Source: Geoalkalibacter sp. (GTDB lineage Bacteria > Desulfobacterota > Desulfuromonadia > Desulfuromonadales > Geoalkalibacteraceae). From it: DNA of 34,721 bases. The stretch spans positions 1-34,721 of the forward strand of contig NZ_JAUVWH010000014.1 of NCBI RefSeq assembly GCF_030604225.1, read 5' to 3'. The notes under the pieces were generated by a model, which worked only from the letters and a program-made list of their open reading frames with translations, searched no databases and was not told the DNA's origin. A program made the position numbers and the translations under genes. Positions 34,684-34,721 of this stretch are shown piece by piece. The first letter of the stretch is position 1. The number at the start of each line of letters is the position of its first letter.

Positions 34684-34721
34684 CCGATTTTTTCAGCGAA
34701 TTTCAGCACCTAACTCATTTT

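Overview
The window reads as a chromosomal segment of a GC-rich Gram-negative anaerobe of the Desulfuromonadales/Geobacter type. This is inferred from gene content and protein flavour, not from a 16S gene. The evidence is a GlnB-GlnA pair, a NifE/NifN pair, a glyoxylate-reductase-type dehydrogenase, LpxA, a TonB receptor, several sensory proteins and an ihfA-merR-surE-pcm-nlpD-rpoS block. No integrase, insertion sequence, prophage or CRISPR array was seen; the most accessory-looking piece is a HigBA-type toxin-antitoxin pair next to a tRNA gene.

Layout. 1-1.7 kb: the 3' part of a beta-hydroxyacid dehydrogenase and an AEC-family permease. 1.7-1.93 kb: two intergenic palindromic repeats and a terminator. 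1.9-3.8 kb (minus strand): glnB then glnA, with a good sigma-54 promoter match upstream. 4.1-6.7 kb: a receiver-histidine kinase and a stand-alone lpxA, with a near-ideal sigma-70 promoter. 6.8-8.7 kb (minus): a small Cys-rich unknown protein and an NFACT (RqcH-like) protein. 8.8-11.4 kb: metY, a YkgJ-family protein and a DUF3014 protein. 11.4-14.3 kb: a hairpin-rich intergenic stretch and a REC-REC-PAS-GGDEF-EAL protein. 14.4-16.2 kb: an acetolactate-synthase-like ThDP enzyme.

16.3-22.8 kb (minus): an apparent five-gene operon. It encodes an ABC-type periplasmic binding protein, a membrane histidine kinase, a TonB-dependent receptor and two adjacent citrate-synthase-fold proteins. By alignment from memory, both of the last two lack catalytic residues of citrate synthase. 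This is the most unusual gene set in the window. 22.9-23.6 kb: a small exported protein of unknown function.

23.8-27.5 kb: nifE, nifN and a fused NifU-like/NifQ gene, tightly coupled and preceded by a sigma-54-type promoter match. They fit one job, building and supplying molybdenum to the nitrogenase cofactor. With glnB-glnA they give the window two nitrogen-related loci that may both be sigma-54 controlled. A convergent gene encodes an exported Mn/Fe superoxide dismutase whose end overlaps the nifU/Q end.

28.4-29.3 kb: the toxin-antitoxin pair, a long bidirectional terminator and tRNA-Arg(CCU). 29.4-34.7 kb (minus): apt, rpoS, an NlpD-like lipoprotein, a VTT/DedA membrane protein, pcm, surE, a MerR regulator and ihfA, a stationary-phase and repair block.
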